Position numbers and translations under genes: made by a program. From Nostoc sp. TCL240-02 (GTDB lineage Bacteria; Cyanobacteriota; Cyanobacteriia; Cyanobacteriales; Nostocaceae), in NCBI RefSeq assembly GCF_013343235.1, contig NZ_CP040094.1:6071001-6135000 (forward strand): 64,000 nt of DNA, given 5' to 3'. The notes beneath the pieces were generated by a model. That model was not told where the DNA came from. It made no database searches and was given only the letters and a program-made list of their open reading frames with translations. Shown piece after piece: positions 26,784-36,936 of this stretch; the stretch's first letter is position 1, and each line of letters starts with the position of its first letter.

Positions 26784-28772
26784 CTATTTACTAGCTTGTT
26801 CCGTCAGCTTGGTGAGTACCTCATTCGATCGCTCGACGAAAGATTTCATTCCCTCAGCGTCAAATCCTTTCTGAGACATCAGCGCTAAATCATAGACGTG
26901 TTGGCAAATCAAGTTCACTAACTGATCTGTAGATGATTGACCGTCACCTTGGATAATACTACCTTGGTTCAGATTTGCCAGATTTTGAATTAGCGGATGA
27001 GCAGTATTCACCAGCAAAATGTGATCTTCAGGAAACTCTGCTGTTCCCTGCTGCATCATGGCATTCATTTCTCGGAGGCGGCGAAGAATCTCTGGTAAAA
27101 GCACGATCGCAGGTGGTGTACCTTGAGGATCATCTGATTTCAATGCTTCAGTACGGATGTTGAGTTTGGGTTTGTTGAGAGATTTCTCAAATAACTCTTT
27201 AATCGTCTCACTCCGAGTTTTATTCGTCTTAGGATCGACAATTTCCTTATCTTTATCTTGTTCTAGCAGAGTATTATCTAAATCTGAGTCTACCCGCGTA
27301 AACTTGACATCTTGATATTCCCGCTCTAGGAAGTTGATAAAGTGAGTATCGATGAAGGAGTCCATAAATAGGACTTCCAAACCTTGATTTTTGTGTAATT
27401 CTATGTATGTAGCTTGAGTTGTTTCATCAGTGCTGTAGAAAACTCGGTTTTCGTTGCGTTCTTTGTTGCGTTCTAAATACTCTTTCAGTGTGGTGTAAGG
27501 AGCGGTGGGCGTTGAGTTTTCAGCACTGGGTGAAGGAGTCACATCTTGCCAAGCATCCCCATCTGAAGACTGGACTTCAACTACTGGAGTTTCAGCAGCA
27601 ACTTTTTCTGTCAGCTTGGCGGTGGTGCGGAAGACGATGATATCTTCGATTTGCTTTTTGAATTTATCGTCGTTGAGAACGCCAAATTTTACAAAGGTGC
27701 CGAGGTCTTTCCAAGCACTGATGTATTGTTCACGATTATCGCGGAAAAGTTCTTTGAGGCGATCGCCTACTTTTTTGGCAATGTAGTCACCAATTCGCTT
27801 CACGGTGCGATCGCCTTGCAAGGCACTGCGCGATACGTTTAGCGGAATATCAGTACTATCAATCACACCCCGCATCGGCATCAAAAATTGCGGGATTATT
27901 TCTTCGCAGTTGTCACTGACAAAAACTTGATTGCAAAATAGCTTGATCTGTCCTTTGGTAACATCTACATCCGGCCTCATTTTGGGGAAATACAGAATCC
28001 CGTTGATGATAAAGGGATAGTCAGTATTTAAATGCACCCACAACAAAGGTTCTTCTTGAAAAGGATACAGGTAGCGGTAAAACTCTAAATACTCTTCCTG
28101 ACTCAGATTACTCGGAGACTCTCGCCACGGTGCTTTCTGCTTATTTAATACCTCACCTTCTAGTTTTATTGGTACTGGCAAGAAATCGCAGTAGGTCTTG
28201 ACAAGATTCTTAATTCGTGCAGACTCTAAAAATTCCTCTTCTTCTCCTTGCAGGCTGAGAGTAATAGTAGTACCGCGAGTTGTCCGGGGTGATTCTTCTA
28301 GGGTAAAAGCTGGAGAACCATCGCAAGTCCAGTGAACCGCCTGCGCTCCTTCTTGATAAGATAGAGTATCAATTTCTACCTTTTGCGCCACCATGAAGGA
28401 AGAGTAGAAACCAAGACCGAAGTGGCCAATTATGGGTTGATCTGATTTGCCTTCATATTTATGAATAAATTCTTCAGCGCTAGAGAAGGCAACCTGATTG
28501 ATATATTTCTTAACTTCATCTGCGGTCATCCCGATACCGTTATCGGAAATAGACAGTGTTTTGTTATCTTTGTCAATGGCAATTTCAATTTCCGGTTCGC
28601 CGATATCTCCAGCATAATCTCCGGCGCGGGATACCATTTTCAGCTTTTGGATGGCATCTACAGCGTTGGATACCAGTTCCCGCAAGAAGATTTGGTGATC
28701 TGAGTAAAGAGACTTCTTAATGATCGGGAAAATATTATCAGTATGAATACTGATAGTGCCTTGTTCTAGCAT
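26784..28772 (-). CDS. htpG: Molecular chaperone HtpG (Hsp90)
   Basis: 662 residues, full-length. The N-terminal ATPase domain has the Bergerat motifs ELVSNAVDAIQKL, ISDNGIGM and GHFGLGFYSSFMVA. The middle domain includes LNVSRSALQGDR, and the C-terminal dimerisation domain ends without an MEEVD tail, as in bacteria. It is an ATP-driven dimeric chaperone acting in the cytoplasm; in cyanobacteria it contributes to heat, light and oxidative stress tolerance. No CIRCE element was found in the 250 bases upstream. Confidence 0.97.
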   Translation of the reverse strand: MLEQGTISIHTDNIFPIIKKSLYSDHQIFLRELVSNAVDAIQKLKMVSRAGDYAGDIGEPEIEIAIDKDNKTLSISDNGIGMTADEVKKYINQVAFSSAEEFIHKYEGKSDQPIIGHFGLGFYSSFMVAQKVEIDTLSYQEGAQAVHWTCDGSPAFTLEESPRTTRGTTITLSLQGEEEEFLESARIKNLVKTYCDFLPVPIKLEGEVLNKQKAPWRESPSNLSQEEYLEFYRYLYPFQEEPLLWVHLNTDYPFIINGILYFPKMRPDVDVTKGQIKLFCNQVFVSDNCEEIIPQFLMPMRGVIDSTDIPLNVSRSALQGDRTVKRIGDYIAKKVGDRLKELFRDNREQYISAWKDLGTFVKFGVLNDDKFKKQIEDIIVFRTTAKLTEKVAAETPVVEVQSSDGDAWQDVTPSPSAENSTPTAPYTTLKEYLERNKERNENRVFYSTDETTQATYIELHKNQGLEVLFMDSFIDTHFINFLEREYQDVKFTRVDSDLDNTLLEQDKDKEIVDPKTNKTRSETIKELFEKSLNKPKLNIRTEALKSDDPQGTPPAIVLLPEILRRLREMNAMMQQGTAEFPEDHILLVNTAHPLIQNLANLNQGSIIQGDGQSSTDQLVNLICQHVYDLALMSQKGFDAEGMKSFVERSNEVLTKLTEQASK

Positions 28773-28970
28773 AATTGGTAATTTTTCGATGTTAGTATCT
28801 GAAATGATGATAGTGGCTTATACAGCCTAGCCCTCTGCTTTCCAGGATAAACCCGGAGAATCCAGAAGGACATGATACCAATTAGGATTTTAAAAGCATA
28901 GCTTAGGCGATCGCACCTTTTTTGAGGATTGTTTGCCCCCATTTATGATTCGGATTTCCCTACTTCCTAG

Positions 28971-28994
28971 TACAGACGCGATTAATCGCGTCTC
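28971..28994. repeat. 24-bp palindromic repeat (ACGCGATTAATCGCGT core), intergenic copy
   Basis: TACAGACGCGATTAATCGCG begins a palindrome that occurs identically at 49815-49838, where it is translated as part of the U32-family gene. Confidence 0.75.
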
Positions 28995-29040
28995 TGCTTA
29001 ATCTCCATTATTATGAGCATGATTGCTATATTTTTTACCT

Positions 29041-30366
29041 ATGGTTAATAGTTCTGACTTACTCGCAAAACTCTACAATGCCTTTAACCCCTTTGAACCC
29101 TTACCCGCAGGCGATCCAAAATATGTAGATTGTCAGGATGTGCGGGGAGATGCGGATATTGAGCAAGAGTTGGGAAATCGGATGCGATTAGCAGATACAA
29201 ATACTTGCCAATTGTATTCTGGCCATCGGGGTGCAGGGAAGTCTACAGAATTACTCAGGTTAAAGAAATATTTAGAAAATCGGGAATTTTATGTTGTGTA
29301 TTTTGCGGCTGATGAAGAAGATATTGATTCTGAAGATGCCCAATATACAGATATTCTCCTCGCCTGTACCCGCCGTTTGCTCAAAGATTTAAAAGGAATT
29401 GCTAGTCCTCGTCCCATACTCGACTGGTTGAAAGGTCGTTGGGAAGATTTGAAAGATTTGGCGCAGACTCCCATAGAATTTGAGAGTCTAGGAGTAGAAG
29501 CACAGCTTACTCAATTTGCCAAATTGACCGCCAATTTAAGGGCTGTTCCTGAATTACGCCAGAAGATCCGCCAAAAAATTGATCCTTACACCGTCACTTT
29601 AATTCAGGTGTTAAATGAGTTTTTGGTGGATGCAAAACAGCACTTACCTAATGGCTACAAGAAACTGGCGGTAATTGTCGATAACTTAGACCGGATGGTG
29701 TTAGTCAAAGACGGAGAACGCACCAACTATGAGGAAGTGTTTTTAGATCGTAGCGAACAACTTCAAGCATTAGATTGCCATTTGATTTACACTGTCCCCA
29801 TTTCAATGGTCTATTCTACCAGGGCAACAGACCTCAGAGATATCTACGGCGACCCCCAAATTTTGCCGATGATTATGGTAAAAACTTTCGAGGGAGACGT
29901 TTATCAGCCAGGACTAAAGAAAGTTAAGGAAGTAATTAACAAGCGAGTCCGGCAAATTGCACCCGAACTATCACTAGAAACAGAAATTTTCGACAGTCCC
30001 CAAACCTTAGACAGACTTTGTTTAATGAGTGGAGGTCATGTGAGAAATTTGCTATTGTTAACTCAAGATGCCATTGGACGCACTGAAGAGTTACCTGTTT
30101 CAGAAAAGGCGGTGCGACGAGCAATTACTCAAGCCAGAGATACTTATCGCCGTGCTGTGGAAAATCATCAATGGTGTCTGTTAGCGGAAGTGTCTTGTTC
30201 TAAGCGCATTATTAATGATGACTTGTATCGGAGTTTGATGTATAATCGCTGTCTTTTAGAATACCGCTATTTGGATGATGATGGAGAAATGCAGCGTTGG
30301 TATGATATTCATCCATTGATTCAAGGAATTCCAGAATTTAAAGAAGCTGTAGCGAAACTTTCATGA
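29041..30366 (+). CDS. P-loop NTPase of the AAA/STAND kind, partner of a TPR protein
   Basis: From ATG 29041 the protein has 441 residues (an in-frame TTG at 29023 is less likely). Residues 1-60 are followed by Walker A YSGHRGAGKSTELLRLKKYL (about 60-80). A Walker B-like strand KLAVIVDNLDRMV lies near 215, a sensor-like LIYTVPISMVYSTR near 255, and a winged-helix-like C-terminus from about 320 (LMSGGHVRNLLLLTQDAI). The layout matches signal-transducing P-loop ATPases. Its stop overlaps the start of the TPR gene (ATGA), so the two are made together. It resembles the nucleotide-switch half of an NLR-type sensor; the biological role is unknown. Confidence 0.8.
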   Translation: MVNSSDLLAKLYNAFNPFEPLPAGDPKYVDCQDVRGDADIEQELGNRMRLADTNTCQLYSGHRGAGKSTELLRLKKYLENREFYVVYFAADEEDIDSEDAQYTDILLACTRRLLKDLKGIASPRPILDWLKGRWEDLKDLAQTPIEFESLGVEAQLTQFAKLTANLRAVPELRQKIRQKIDPYTVTLIQVLNEFLVDAKQHLPNGYKKLAVIVDNLDRMVLVKDGERTNYEEVFLDRSEQLQALDCHLIYTVPISMVYSTRATDLRDIYGDPQILPMIMVKTFEGDVYQPGLKKVKEVINKRVRQIAPELSLETEIFDSPQTLDRLCLMSGGHVRNLLLLTQDAIGRTEELPVSEKAVRRAITQARDTYRRAVENHQWCLLAEVSCSKRIINDDLYRSLMYNRCLLEYRYLDDDGEMQRWYDIHPLIQGIPEFKEAVAKLS

Positions 30367-33158
30367 ACCCGAATTTAAGTGATTGGGATGATGATTTACC
30401 CCCAGAACCAGAAGAAGCTTATCAAGACTTGCTTCGCGCACTGAGGCGTAAATCAGGATTTGGTTTGTTTTTTGTCCAATGCACACCTGTGGAAGCAGAC
30501 AACTTGATTGTCAAACTTCCAAAAGAGATTCCGCAGAAGAAGATTGCAGTTCTGCGCTTGGTTGAGGCTATTGATAATTTATATCAGCCAGTAGTTGAGT
30601 TTGTTAAAGACAAGCAAGTTGATATTTTATTGATTAAAGGTCTGGAATATTCTTTATATAAGTATGAAAAAAGAAGTTTTGGAGAAATTACAGAAGGACA
30701 ATTTAGCAATTTAACCAGTGTTCCGCATATTTTAAATCACTTAAACCAACAGCGAGAACGCTTTAGAGATGATTTTCCCATTAGCTTTGTTTTTCTTTTG
30801 CGTTCATTTTCGGTAAACTATTTTATTCACCGCGCCCCAGATTTTTTTGATTGGCGTTCTGGGGTGTTTGAATTACCGACTACACCAGAAGTGGTAGATG
30901 AAGAATCTACTCGTCTACTAGATGAAGCAGACTATGAGGAATATTTGAAACTTAGCCCCGAACAAAAAATTGAGAAACTTCTGGAAATTCAAGACTTGCT
31001 GATCGAAAAACATCAGTCAGAGAGTCGTAAAGCAAGTTTACTGTTTGAATTGGGAAGGTTGTTAAGTACTACAAACGAATACGAAGCAGCTCTTACATCC
31101 TATGACCAATCTGTGAAAATTAGACCTGATTTATACCAAGCTTGGAACAGCCGAGGTACTGCGCTAAGAAATTTAGGACGTTATGAAGAAGCGGTCGCAT
31201 CCTACGACCAAGCACTGAAATTTAAACCAGATGACCACCAAGCTTGGTATAACCGGGGGAATGCGCTAAGGAATTTAGGACACTATGAAGCCGCGATCTC
31301 ATGCTTTGACAAAGTACTGGAAATTAAACCTGATTACCACCAAGCTTGGAACAACCGAGGTACTGCGCTAAGAAATTTAGAACGTTATGAAGAAGCGATC
31401 GCATCCTATGACCAAGCACTGAAATTTAAACCAAATGACCACCAAGCTTGGAACAACCGGGGGATTGCACTAGGAAATTTAGTCCGCTATGAAGATGCGA
31501 TCATATCCTACGATAAAGCAGTGGAAATTAAACCTGATTACCACTATGCTTGGAACTTTCGAGGGAATGCACTAGGAAATTTAGTCCGCTATGAAGATGC
31601 AATCATATCCTATGACAAAGCGTTGGAAATTAAACCTGATTACCACTATGCTTGGAACTTTCGAGGGATTATGCTAAATGATTTAGGACGCTATGAAGAA
31701 GCAATCGCATCCTATGATCAAGCACTCAAATTTAAACTTGATTATCACGAAGTTTGGAACAATCGGGGCAATGCACTACGCAATTTAGGACGCAATGAAG
31801 AAGCCATTGCATCCTATGACCATGCACTGAAATTTAAATCTGATTATCACTTTTCTTGGAACAATCGGGGCAATGCACTACGCAATTTAGGACGTAATGA
31901 AGAAGCTATTGTATCCTACGACCAAGCACTGAAATTTAAATCTGATGACCACTTTTCTTGGAACAATCGGGGCAATGCACTACGCAATTTAGGACGTAAT
32001 GAAGAAGCCATTGCATCCTACGACCAAGCACTGAAATTTAAATCTGATTATCACTTTTCTTGGAATAATCGGGGCAATGTACTACGCAATTTAGGACGCA
32101 ATGAAGAAGCGATCGCATCCTACGATCAAGCACTGAAATTTAAACCTGATGACCACGAAGTTTGGTACAATAGGGGCGTTTTGCTACGCAATTTAGGACG
32201 CAATGAAGAAGCGATCGTATCCTACGACCAAGCACTGGAATTTAAACCTGATTACCACCAAGCTTGGAACAATCGGGGCAATGTACTACGCAATTTAGAA
32301 CGCAATGAAGAAGCGATCGTATCCTACGACCAAGCACTGAAATTTAAACCTGATTATCACTATGCTTGGTACAACAAGGGTCGCGCACTATTTAATTTGG
32401 GTCAATACTATGAAGCAATCACAAATTATGAAACCTGCTTGGAAATTCAAGCGGATTATTACTATGCTTGGGAGCATAGAGGCTATGCTTTATATCACTT
32501 AGATTGTTACTCTGAAGCCATCTCTAGTTTTGATAAAGTGCTAGAAATTCAACCCAGTAACTACCAATGCTGGAACAACCGAGGCTATTTATTGCTTAAA
32601 AAATACTCTTTTGAAGGAATGAGTCCTGTTTATGAAAAAGCGCTAGAAATTGGCTTTATTTCTCAAGATTTTCTTAACAAAAAAAGTCTTTTACTATCTG
32701 ACTTTGAACACTGTATAGAAGCTCTTAGCAATTTTCAAAAAGTTCTTGAACTTAAACCAGATTTTGAAATTACCTGGGCAAATCGAGGTTTTGCACTTTA
32801 TTACTTAGGTCGATATAAAGAGGCTATAGAAAGTTGCAACAAAGCCCTTGAATTTAAATATGATGACTACGTTGCATGGTCTAATAAAGGCTTTGTGCTA
32901 ATGAAGTTAGAGCGCTATGAAGAAGCTATTGCAAGTTTTGATAAAGTTATAGAGATTAAACTTGATAATCATACTGCTTGGTACAATAAGGCTTGCTGTT
33001 ATGCTTCACAGAGTAACGTCGAATTAGCAATTAAAAATCTACAGCAGGCTATCAACATAAATCCTGGCGAATATCGTGAAATGGCAAAAACTGAATCAGA
33101 TTTTTATGGTATTCGGGAGGATGAGCGCTTTCAAGCTTTAATTCAACAAAAGATGTAG
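30363..33158 (+). CDS. Large tetratricopeptide-repeat protein coupled to the P-loop NTPase
   Basis: 931 residues. The first 190 are non-TPR (FGLFFVQCTPVEADNLIVKL, VDILLIKGLEYSLYKYEKRS, FPISFVFLLRSFSVNYF) and look like an ATPase-like fold without a Walker A, possibly a decoy NTPase. A linker (about 190-235) leads to roughly 18-20 TPR units of 34 residues with consensus AWNNRGNALRNLGRNEEAI, several nearly identical. The gene starts inside the stop of the NTPase gene. TPR arrays usually bind peptides or proteins, so this is the likely sensor or scaffold half. No enzymatic effector domain is visible. Confidence 0.85.
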   Translation: MNPNLSDWDDDLPPEPEEAYQDLLRALRRKSGFGLFFVQCTPVEADNLIVKLPKEIPQKKIAVLRLVEAIDNLYQPVVEFVKDKQVDILLIKGLEYSLYKYEKRSFGEITEGQFSNLTSVPHILNHLNQQRERFRDDFPISFVFLLRSFSVNYFIHRAPDFFDWRSGVFELPTTPEVVDEESTRLLDEADYEEYLKLSPEQKIEKLLEIQDLLIEKHQSESRKASLLFELGRLLSTTNEYEAALTSYDQSVKIRPDLYQAWNSRGTALRNLGRYEEAVASYDQALKFKPDDHQAWYNRGNALRNLGHYEAAISCFDKVLEIKPDYHQAWNNRGTALRNLERYEEAIASYDQALKFKPNDHQAWNNRGIALGNLVRYEDAIISYDKAVEIKPDYHYAWNFRGNALGNLVRYEDAIISYDKALEIKPDYHYAWNFRGIMLNDLGRYEEAIASYDQALKFKLDYHEVWNNRGNALRNLGRNEEAIASYDHALKFKSDYHFSWNNRGNALRNLGRNEEAIVSYDQALKFKSDDHFSWNNRGNALRNLGRNEEAIASYDQALKFKSDYHFSWNNRGNVLRNLGRNEEAIASYDQALKFKPDDHEVWYNRGVLLRNLGRNEEAIVSYDQALEFKPDYHQAWNNRGNVLRNLERNEEAIVSYDQALKFKPDYHYAWYNKGRALFNLGQYYEAITNYETCLEIQADYYYAWEHRGYALYHLDCYSEAISSFDKVLEIQPSNYQCWNNRGYLLLKKYSFEGMSPVYEKALEIGFISQDFLNKKSLLLSDFEHCIEALSNFQKVLELKPDFEITWANRGFALYYLGRYKEAIESCNKALEFKYDDYVAWSNKGFVLMKLERYEEAIASFDKVIEIKLDNHTAWYNKACCYASQSNVELAIKNLQQAININPGEYREMAKTESDFYGIREDERFQALIQQKM
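31129..32390 (+). repeat. Tandem 102-bp DNA repeats encoding TPR units
   Basis: Twelve successive TPR units are similar at DNA level, not only protein level. Segments such as CGCAATTTAGGACGCAATGA and GGTTGGAACAATCGGGG-like stretches recur every 102 bases, strongest at 31750-32300. This indicates recent unequal crossing-over or slippage. Confidence 0.8.
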
Positions 33159-33243
33159 CGATAGTTTTAAGCCTCTAAAAATTAACAGAAATGCCCATAA
33201 TTACTAAATATAAACTTAACCCATTTTCAGGAAATTAAATCAA

Positions 33244-33546
33244 ATGTCAGAAAATGCCCAAGAGCAAAAACAGCCATCTCTCCGAGAAACTGCCCAACTA
33301 CCTTTAGAAGAACGTCACAAAATACTAGAACCTTTTATCGTCGCCATAGCCGAAGATTTTTTAAATGACCCAGAATTAACAGAATTCTCAGTTTTGGATG
33401 GTGAAGACTGGGAAAATGAGAATGAAAACATAATTCATGTGGAAGATATTAAAAACATCCGTAACCATGATGCGTTTTTGAATGGCTATACATTAGAAGA
33501 TGAAGAGCTTTATGATGACTATATAAATCAGAAACAAAGTACTTAA
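33244..33546 (+). CDS. Small acidic protein resembling type II antitoxins
   Basis: 100 residues, strongly acidic. SLRETAQLPLEERHKILEPF, then AEDFLNDPELTEFSVLDGED, follows a pattern common among cyanobacterial antitoxin-like proteins encoded beside RelE/MazF-type toxins. No toxin gene follows: the next gene is convergent clpB. It lies 85 bases after the TPR gene on the same strand, so it might instead belong to that unit. Identification as antitoxin is inference. Confidence 0.6.
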   Translation: MSENAQEQKQPSLRETAQLPLEERHKILEPFIVAIAEDFLNDPELTEFSVLDGEDWENENENIIHVEDIKNIRNHDAFLNGYTLEDEELYDDYINQKQST

Positions 33547-33635
33547 AATAAGTATGAAATTTGTATATTAAGCCTCAGTTTTAAGCAGCTTAAATTAATA
33601 GTGATCGCGTAATCGTAAATCATTTGTCGAAAATT

Positions 33636-33668
33636 AGATCCCCGACTTCTTTGAGAAGTCGGGGATCT
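33636..33668. terminator. CCCCGACTTCT hairpin repeat, copy 2, between convergent genes
   Basis: AGATCCCCGACTTCT pairs perfectly with AGAAGTCGGGGATCT (15-bp stem, 3-base loop). It lies between a plus-strand gene and the end of clpB, where it could act as a bidirectional terminator. Confidence 0.65.
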
Positions 33669-33705
33669 GGACACCTAGAGATCGCTTTCTAATCGCCTTT
33701 TCTGA

Positions 33706-36348
33706 CTAGGTAGCAATCTGTGGTACTGACACCTTCACTGGCACTTTTTTGCTAAAAGACAGACCATTTTCATTTTTGTCAATGATAATCGTGTCTCCAG
33801 AGATAAAAGTATTCTCCAATAACTTAGTGGCGAGGGGGTTTTCTACTTCTCGCTGAATTGCCCGTTTGAGTGGACGCGCACCATAAACTGGATCATAGCC
33901 TGATTCGACAAGGTGATCGCAAGCTGCTTGGGATATCTCAAAGAAGATTTTTTGCTCGCGCAGGAGATTTTCTACCCGCTTGAGTTGAATACGGATGATT
34001 TGCCGCATTTCCGTGCGATTTAGGGTATGGAAGAGAATAATATCATCGACGCGGTTGAGAAATTCTGGGCGGAAATGCGATCGCAAACCTTCCATTACCC
34101 GTTTCCGCATCGTTTCATACTGAGAATCATCACCAGACACATCTAAAATATGTTCGCTACCTATGTTACTGGTCATGACAATAACGCTGTTACGAAAATC
34201 TACTGTTCTCCCTTGAGAGTCAGTAATTCTCCCATCATCTAAAACCTGCAACAAAATATTGAACACATCGGGGTGCGCCTTTTCCACTTCATCCAAAAGT
34301 ACCACTGAGTAAGGACGGCGGCGAACTGCCTCGGAAAGCTGACCGCCTTCTTCATAGCCTACGTATCCTGGAGGCGCTCCCACTAACCGAGAAACTGAGT
34401 GTTTTTCCATATACTCAGACATATCCAAGCGCACCAAGGCATCATCAGAATCAAAGAGAAACTGAGCTAAAGCACGGGCGAGTTCGGTTTTGCCCACACC
34501 TGTGGGGCCCATGAACAAAAATGAACCAATGGGACGCGAGGGATCTTTCATCCCCGCACGGGCGCGGCGAATCGCTGCTGCTACCGCTTCTACAGCCTCT
34601 TCTTGCCCAATCACTCGTTGATGCAAATGACTTTCTAGTTGCAGCAATTTTTGCCGTTCCGATTCCAACAAGCGATTAACAGGAATTCCTGTCCACTTGG
34701 CGACGATTTCCGCAATATCAGCTTCGGTAACTTGTTCTCGCAGCAACGTCGAACCTTGGTTTTGAATTTCTAAAAGGCTGGCTTCTTTGGCTTCGCGTTC
34801 GTGCTGTACTCCCTCCAATTTGCCATATTTCAATTGGGCAGCTTTATTTAAGTCATAAGCACGTTCCGCCTGTTCAATTTGCACTCGCAGCGCATCTTCT
34901 TCTTTTTTTAGGGCGCTTATCGCCTCCAATATCTGCTTTTCACCTTGCCATTGCTCATTAAATATTTGCTGTTTTTCAGTCAAATTGGCGATTTCTTGCT
35001 CAATTCGCTGTAAACGCTCTTTAGTTTGGGCAGTACCCTTTTCTTCGCCAGCTAATGACAGCTTTTCCATTTCTAACTGCATGAGGCGGCGATCGATGGT
35101 TTCCAATTCTGCTGGTTTGGAGGTAATCTCCATTTTTAACTGTGCGGCTGCTTCATCTACCAAATCAATGGCTTTATCTGGTAAGAAGCGATCGCTAATA
35201 TAACGTGCTGATAGTGTTGCTGCTGCTACTAAAGCCGAATCAGAAATTTTGACGTTGTGATGGACTTCATAGCGTTCTTTCAACCCCCGCAGAATGGAAA
35301 TAGTATTTTCCACACTTGGCTGATCGACAAATACTTGCTGAAAGCGGCGTTCTAAAGCAGCATCTTTCTCAATGTGTTTGCGGAACTCGTCGAGGGTAGT
35401 TGCGCCAATACAACGCAGTTCTCCCCGCGCCAGCATTGGTTTGAGCAGATTTCCGGCATCCATTGCCCCTTGTTGGCTGGAACCAGTACCAACTACGGTA
35501 TGTAGTTCGTCGATAAACAGGACAATTTGACCGTTAGAGTCCATAACTTCTTTGAGGACAGCTTTCAGGCGTTCTTCAAATTCTCCTCGCAATTTTGCCC
35601 CAGCAATTAAACTACCGATGTCTAAAGAGATGAGTTGGCGATTTTTCAGAGATTCGGGAACATCACCGTTTACCATTCGCTGTGCTAAAGCTTCTGCGAT
35701 CGCAGTTTTACCTACGCCAGGTTCACCAATCAAGACTGGGTTATTCTTGCTCCGACGAGACAATACTTGAATTACCCGCCGAATTTCGTCATCTCGCCCA
35801 ATTACTGGGTCGAGTTTTCCAGCTTTTGCCTGTTCTGTCAAATCTCTGCCAAATTTTTGTAAGGCTTCATAACGGGATTCTGGGCTTTGATCTGTTACCT
35901 TTTGGCTACCGCGAACGAGTTTGATAGTAGCTTCTAGTTTAGCTGCGTCCGCACTAAAGCTTTTGAGGATCTTTCGTCCAATGCGATCGTCTTCAGCAAA
36001 AGCCAAAAGTATATGTTCTACGGAAATGTAGGAGTCTTTCATCCTGACTCTAGCTTCCTCGGCTTTATCTAGTAAAACATCTAAACTACGGCTAAGATAA
36101 AGCTGATCGCTTTTACCAACTTTGGGCTGACGTTGGATAAAGGCTTCTAGCTGCTGTTGAAAGCGGATTGGATCGACCTCAGATCGAGCCAGGATACGTA
36201 TTGCTAGACTAGTGGGTTCTTCTAATAGGGCAATAATTAAATGTTCAACATCTAGTTGCTGTTGTTGATAAGCACGGACTATATCCTGAGATTTAACAAT
36301 TCCTTCCCAGGCTTTATCAGTAAATTTATTTGGATCTGTAGGTTGCAT
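33706..36348 (-). CDS. clpB: ATP-dependent chaperone ClpB
   Basis: 880 residues, full-length. It has an N-terminal double Clp-N repeat (about 1-145), AAA-1 with Walker [15 protein letters not shown] and Walker [11 protein letters not shown], and the coiled-coil middle domain (about 400-530) that identifies ClpB rather than ClpC. AAA-2 has [14 protein letters not shown] and [11 protein letters not shown], followed by a C-terminal cap. The hexamer threads aggregated proteins and works with DnaK. Cyanobacteria usually have two ClpB paralogues; which one this is cannot be told from sequence alone. Confidence 0.96.
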   Translation of the reverse strand: MQPTDPNKFTDKAWEGIVKSQDIVRAYQQQQLDVEHLIIALLEEPTSLAIRILARSEVDPIRFQQQLEAFIQRQPKVGKSDQLYLSRSLDVLLDKAEEARVRMKDSYISVEHILLAFAEDDRIGRKILKSFSADAAKLEATIKLVRGSQKVTDQSPESRYEALQKFGRDLTEQAKAGKLDPVIGRDDEIRRVIQVLSRRSKNNPVLIGEPGVGKTAIAEALAQRMVNGDVPESLKNRQLISLDIGSLIAGAKLRGEFEERLKAVLKEVMDSNGQIVLFIDELHTVVGTGSSQQGAMDAGNLLKPMLARGELRCIGATTLDEFRKHIEKDAALERRFQQVFVDQPSVENTISILRGLKERYEVHHNVKISDSALVAAATLSARYISDRFLPDKAIDLVDEAAAQLKMEITSKPAELETIDRRLMQLEMEKLSLAGEEKGTAQTKERLQRIEQEIANLTEKQQIFNEQWQGEKQILEAISALKKEEDALRVQIEQAERAYDLNKAAQLKYGKLEGVQHEREAKEASLLEIQNQGSTLLREQVTEADIAEIVAKWTGIPVNRLLESERQKLLQLESHLHQRVIGQEEAVEAVAAAIRRARAGMKDPSRPIGSFLFMGPTGVGKTELARALAQFLFDSDDALVRLDMSEYMEKHSVSRLVGAPPGYVGYEEGGQLSEAVRRRPYSVVLLDEVEKAHPDVFNILLQVLDDGRITDSQGRTVDFRNSVIVMTSNIGSEHILDVSGDDSQYETMRKRVMEGLRSHFRPEFLNRVDDIILFHTLNRTEMRQIIRIQLKRVENLLREQKIFFEISQAACDHLVESGYDPVYGARPLKRAIQREVENPLATKLLENTFISGDTIIIDKNENGLSFSKKVPVKVSVPQIAT

Positions 36349-36420
36349 CTTTATAATTTTGGAATTTTGATTTTTAGTTTAGAGATTGGGCATTGGGGAC
36401 TGGATATTGGGGATTGGGCA

Positions 36421-36520
36421 TGAAGAAGAGACAAGGTAGACAAGGAAGAGGAGGGAGACAAGAGAGAGACTTATTCAATAATTTCCCCTTGTCCTCCTTG
36501 TCCTCCTTGTCCCCAGTCCC
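36421..36520. repeat. Dispersed GA-rich/CT-rich repeat, copy 3
   Basis: TGAAGAAGAGACAAGG begins a purine-rich half, followed by TTATTCAATAATTTCCCC and CCTCCTTGT units. It differs from 20190-20290 at only a few positions over its first 70 bases. Confidence 0.7.
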
Positions 36521-36834
36521 TAGTCCCCAGTCCCTAATTATCCAAACATTCTCAGCGTATATCCGCGTGTATCTCCAGTGGCAATTTAGGAATGGTAATT
36601 TGGTGATAGTTTAATCTACTACCTATTTCCTAATTTAAAACGAAAACACTGTTATGAACGGACTTTGCCAGATGATGTTATTGGAGCAATGCCTACGACA
36701 GCTACGCCTACGCTCTTAGGAATACGGATACACTAATAGGATTTACGCAGAGGATATCCCCTAACCCGCCTAAAAAGCAGGGGCAAAAAGCGAAAAGTCT
36801 CACGCGTCTCGCTCTTAAGCAAAACTTGCTGCTC

Positions 36835-36867
36835 AGATCCCCGACTTCTTGAAGAAGTCGGGGATCT
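36835..36867. terminator. CCCCGACTTCTT hairpin repeat, copy 3
   Basis: AGATCCCCGACTTCTTG and its complement form a nearly loop-less 33-base palindrome, 70 bases after the gloA stop (minus strand). It may terminate gloA transcription. Confidence 0.6.
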
Positions 36868-36936
36868 AAATCCAGCTTAAGTAAGTGAAATTCCACCCTA
36901 GCGATAATTTATTTTTTTGGAAATCCCTTATAAGAA

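Larger units (their letters stand above)
36349..36936. other. Repeat-filled intergenic region between clpB and gloA
   Basis: About 590 bases: a GA/CT-rich dispersed repeat (36421-36520) with flanking GGGCATTGGGGAC tracts, a fragment of a GCTACGCCTACGCTC-type Nostoc repeat (36696-36718), and a CCCCGACTTCTT hairpin (36835-36867). No gene is supported. Confidence 0.65.

Noticed and set aside
36393..36614. ORF between clpB and gloA
   Set aside because: Entirely composed of the dispersed GA/CT-rich repeat; translation is low-complexity.
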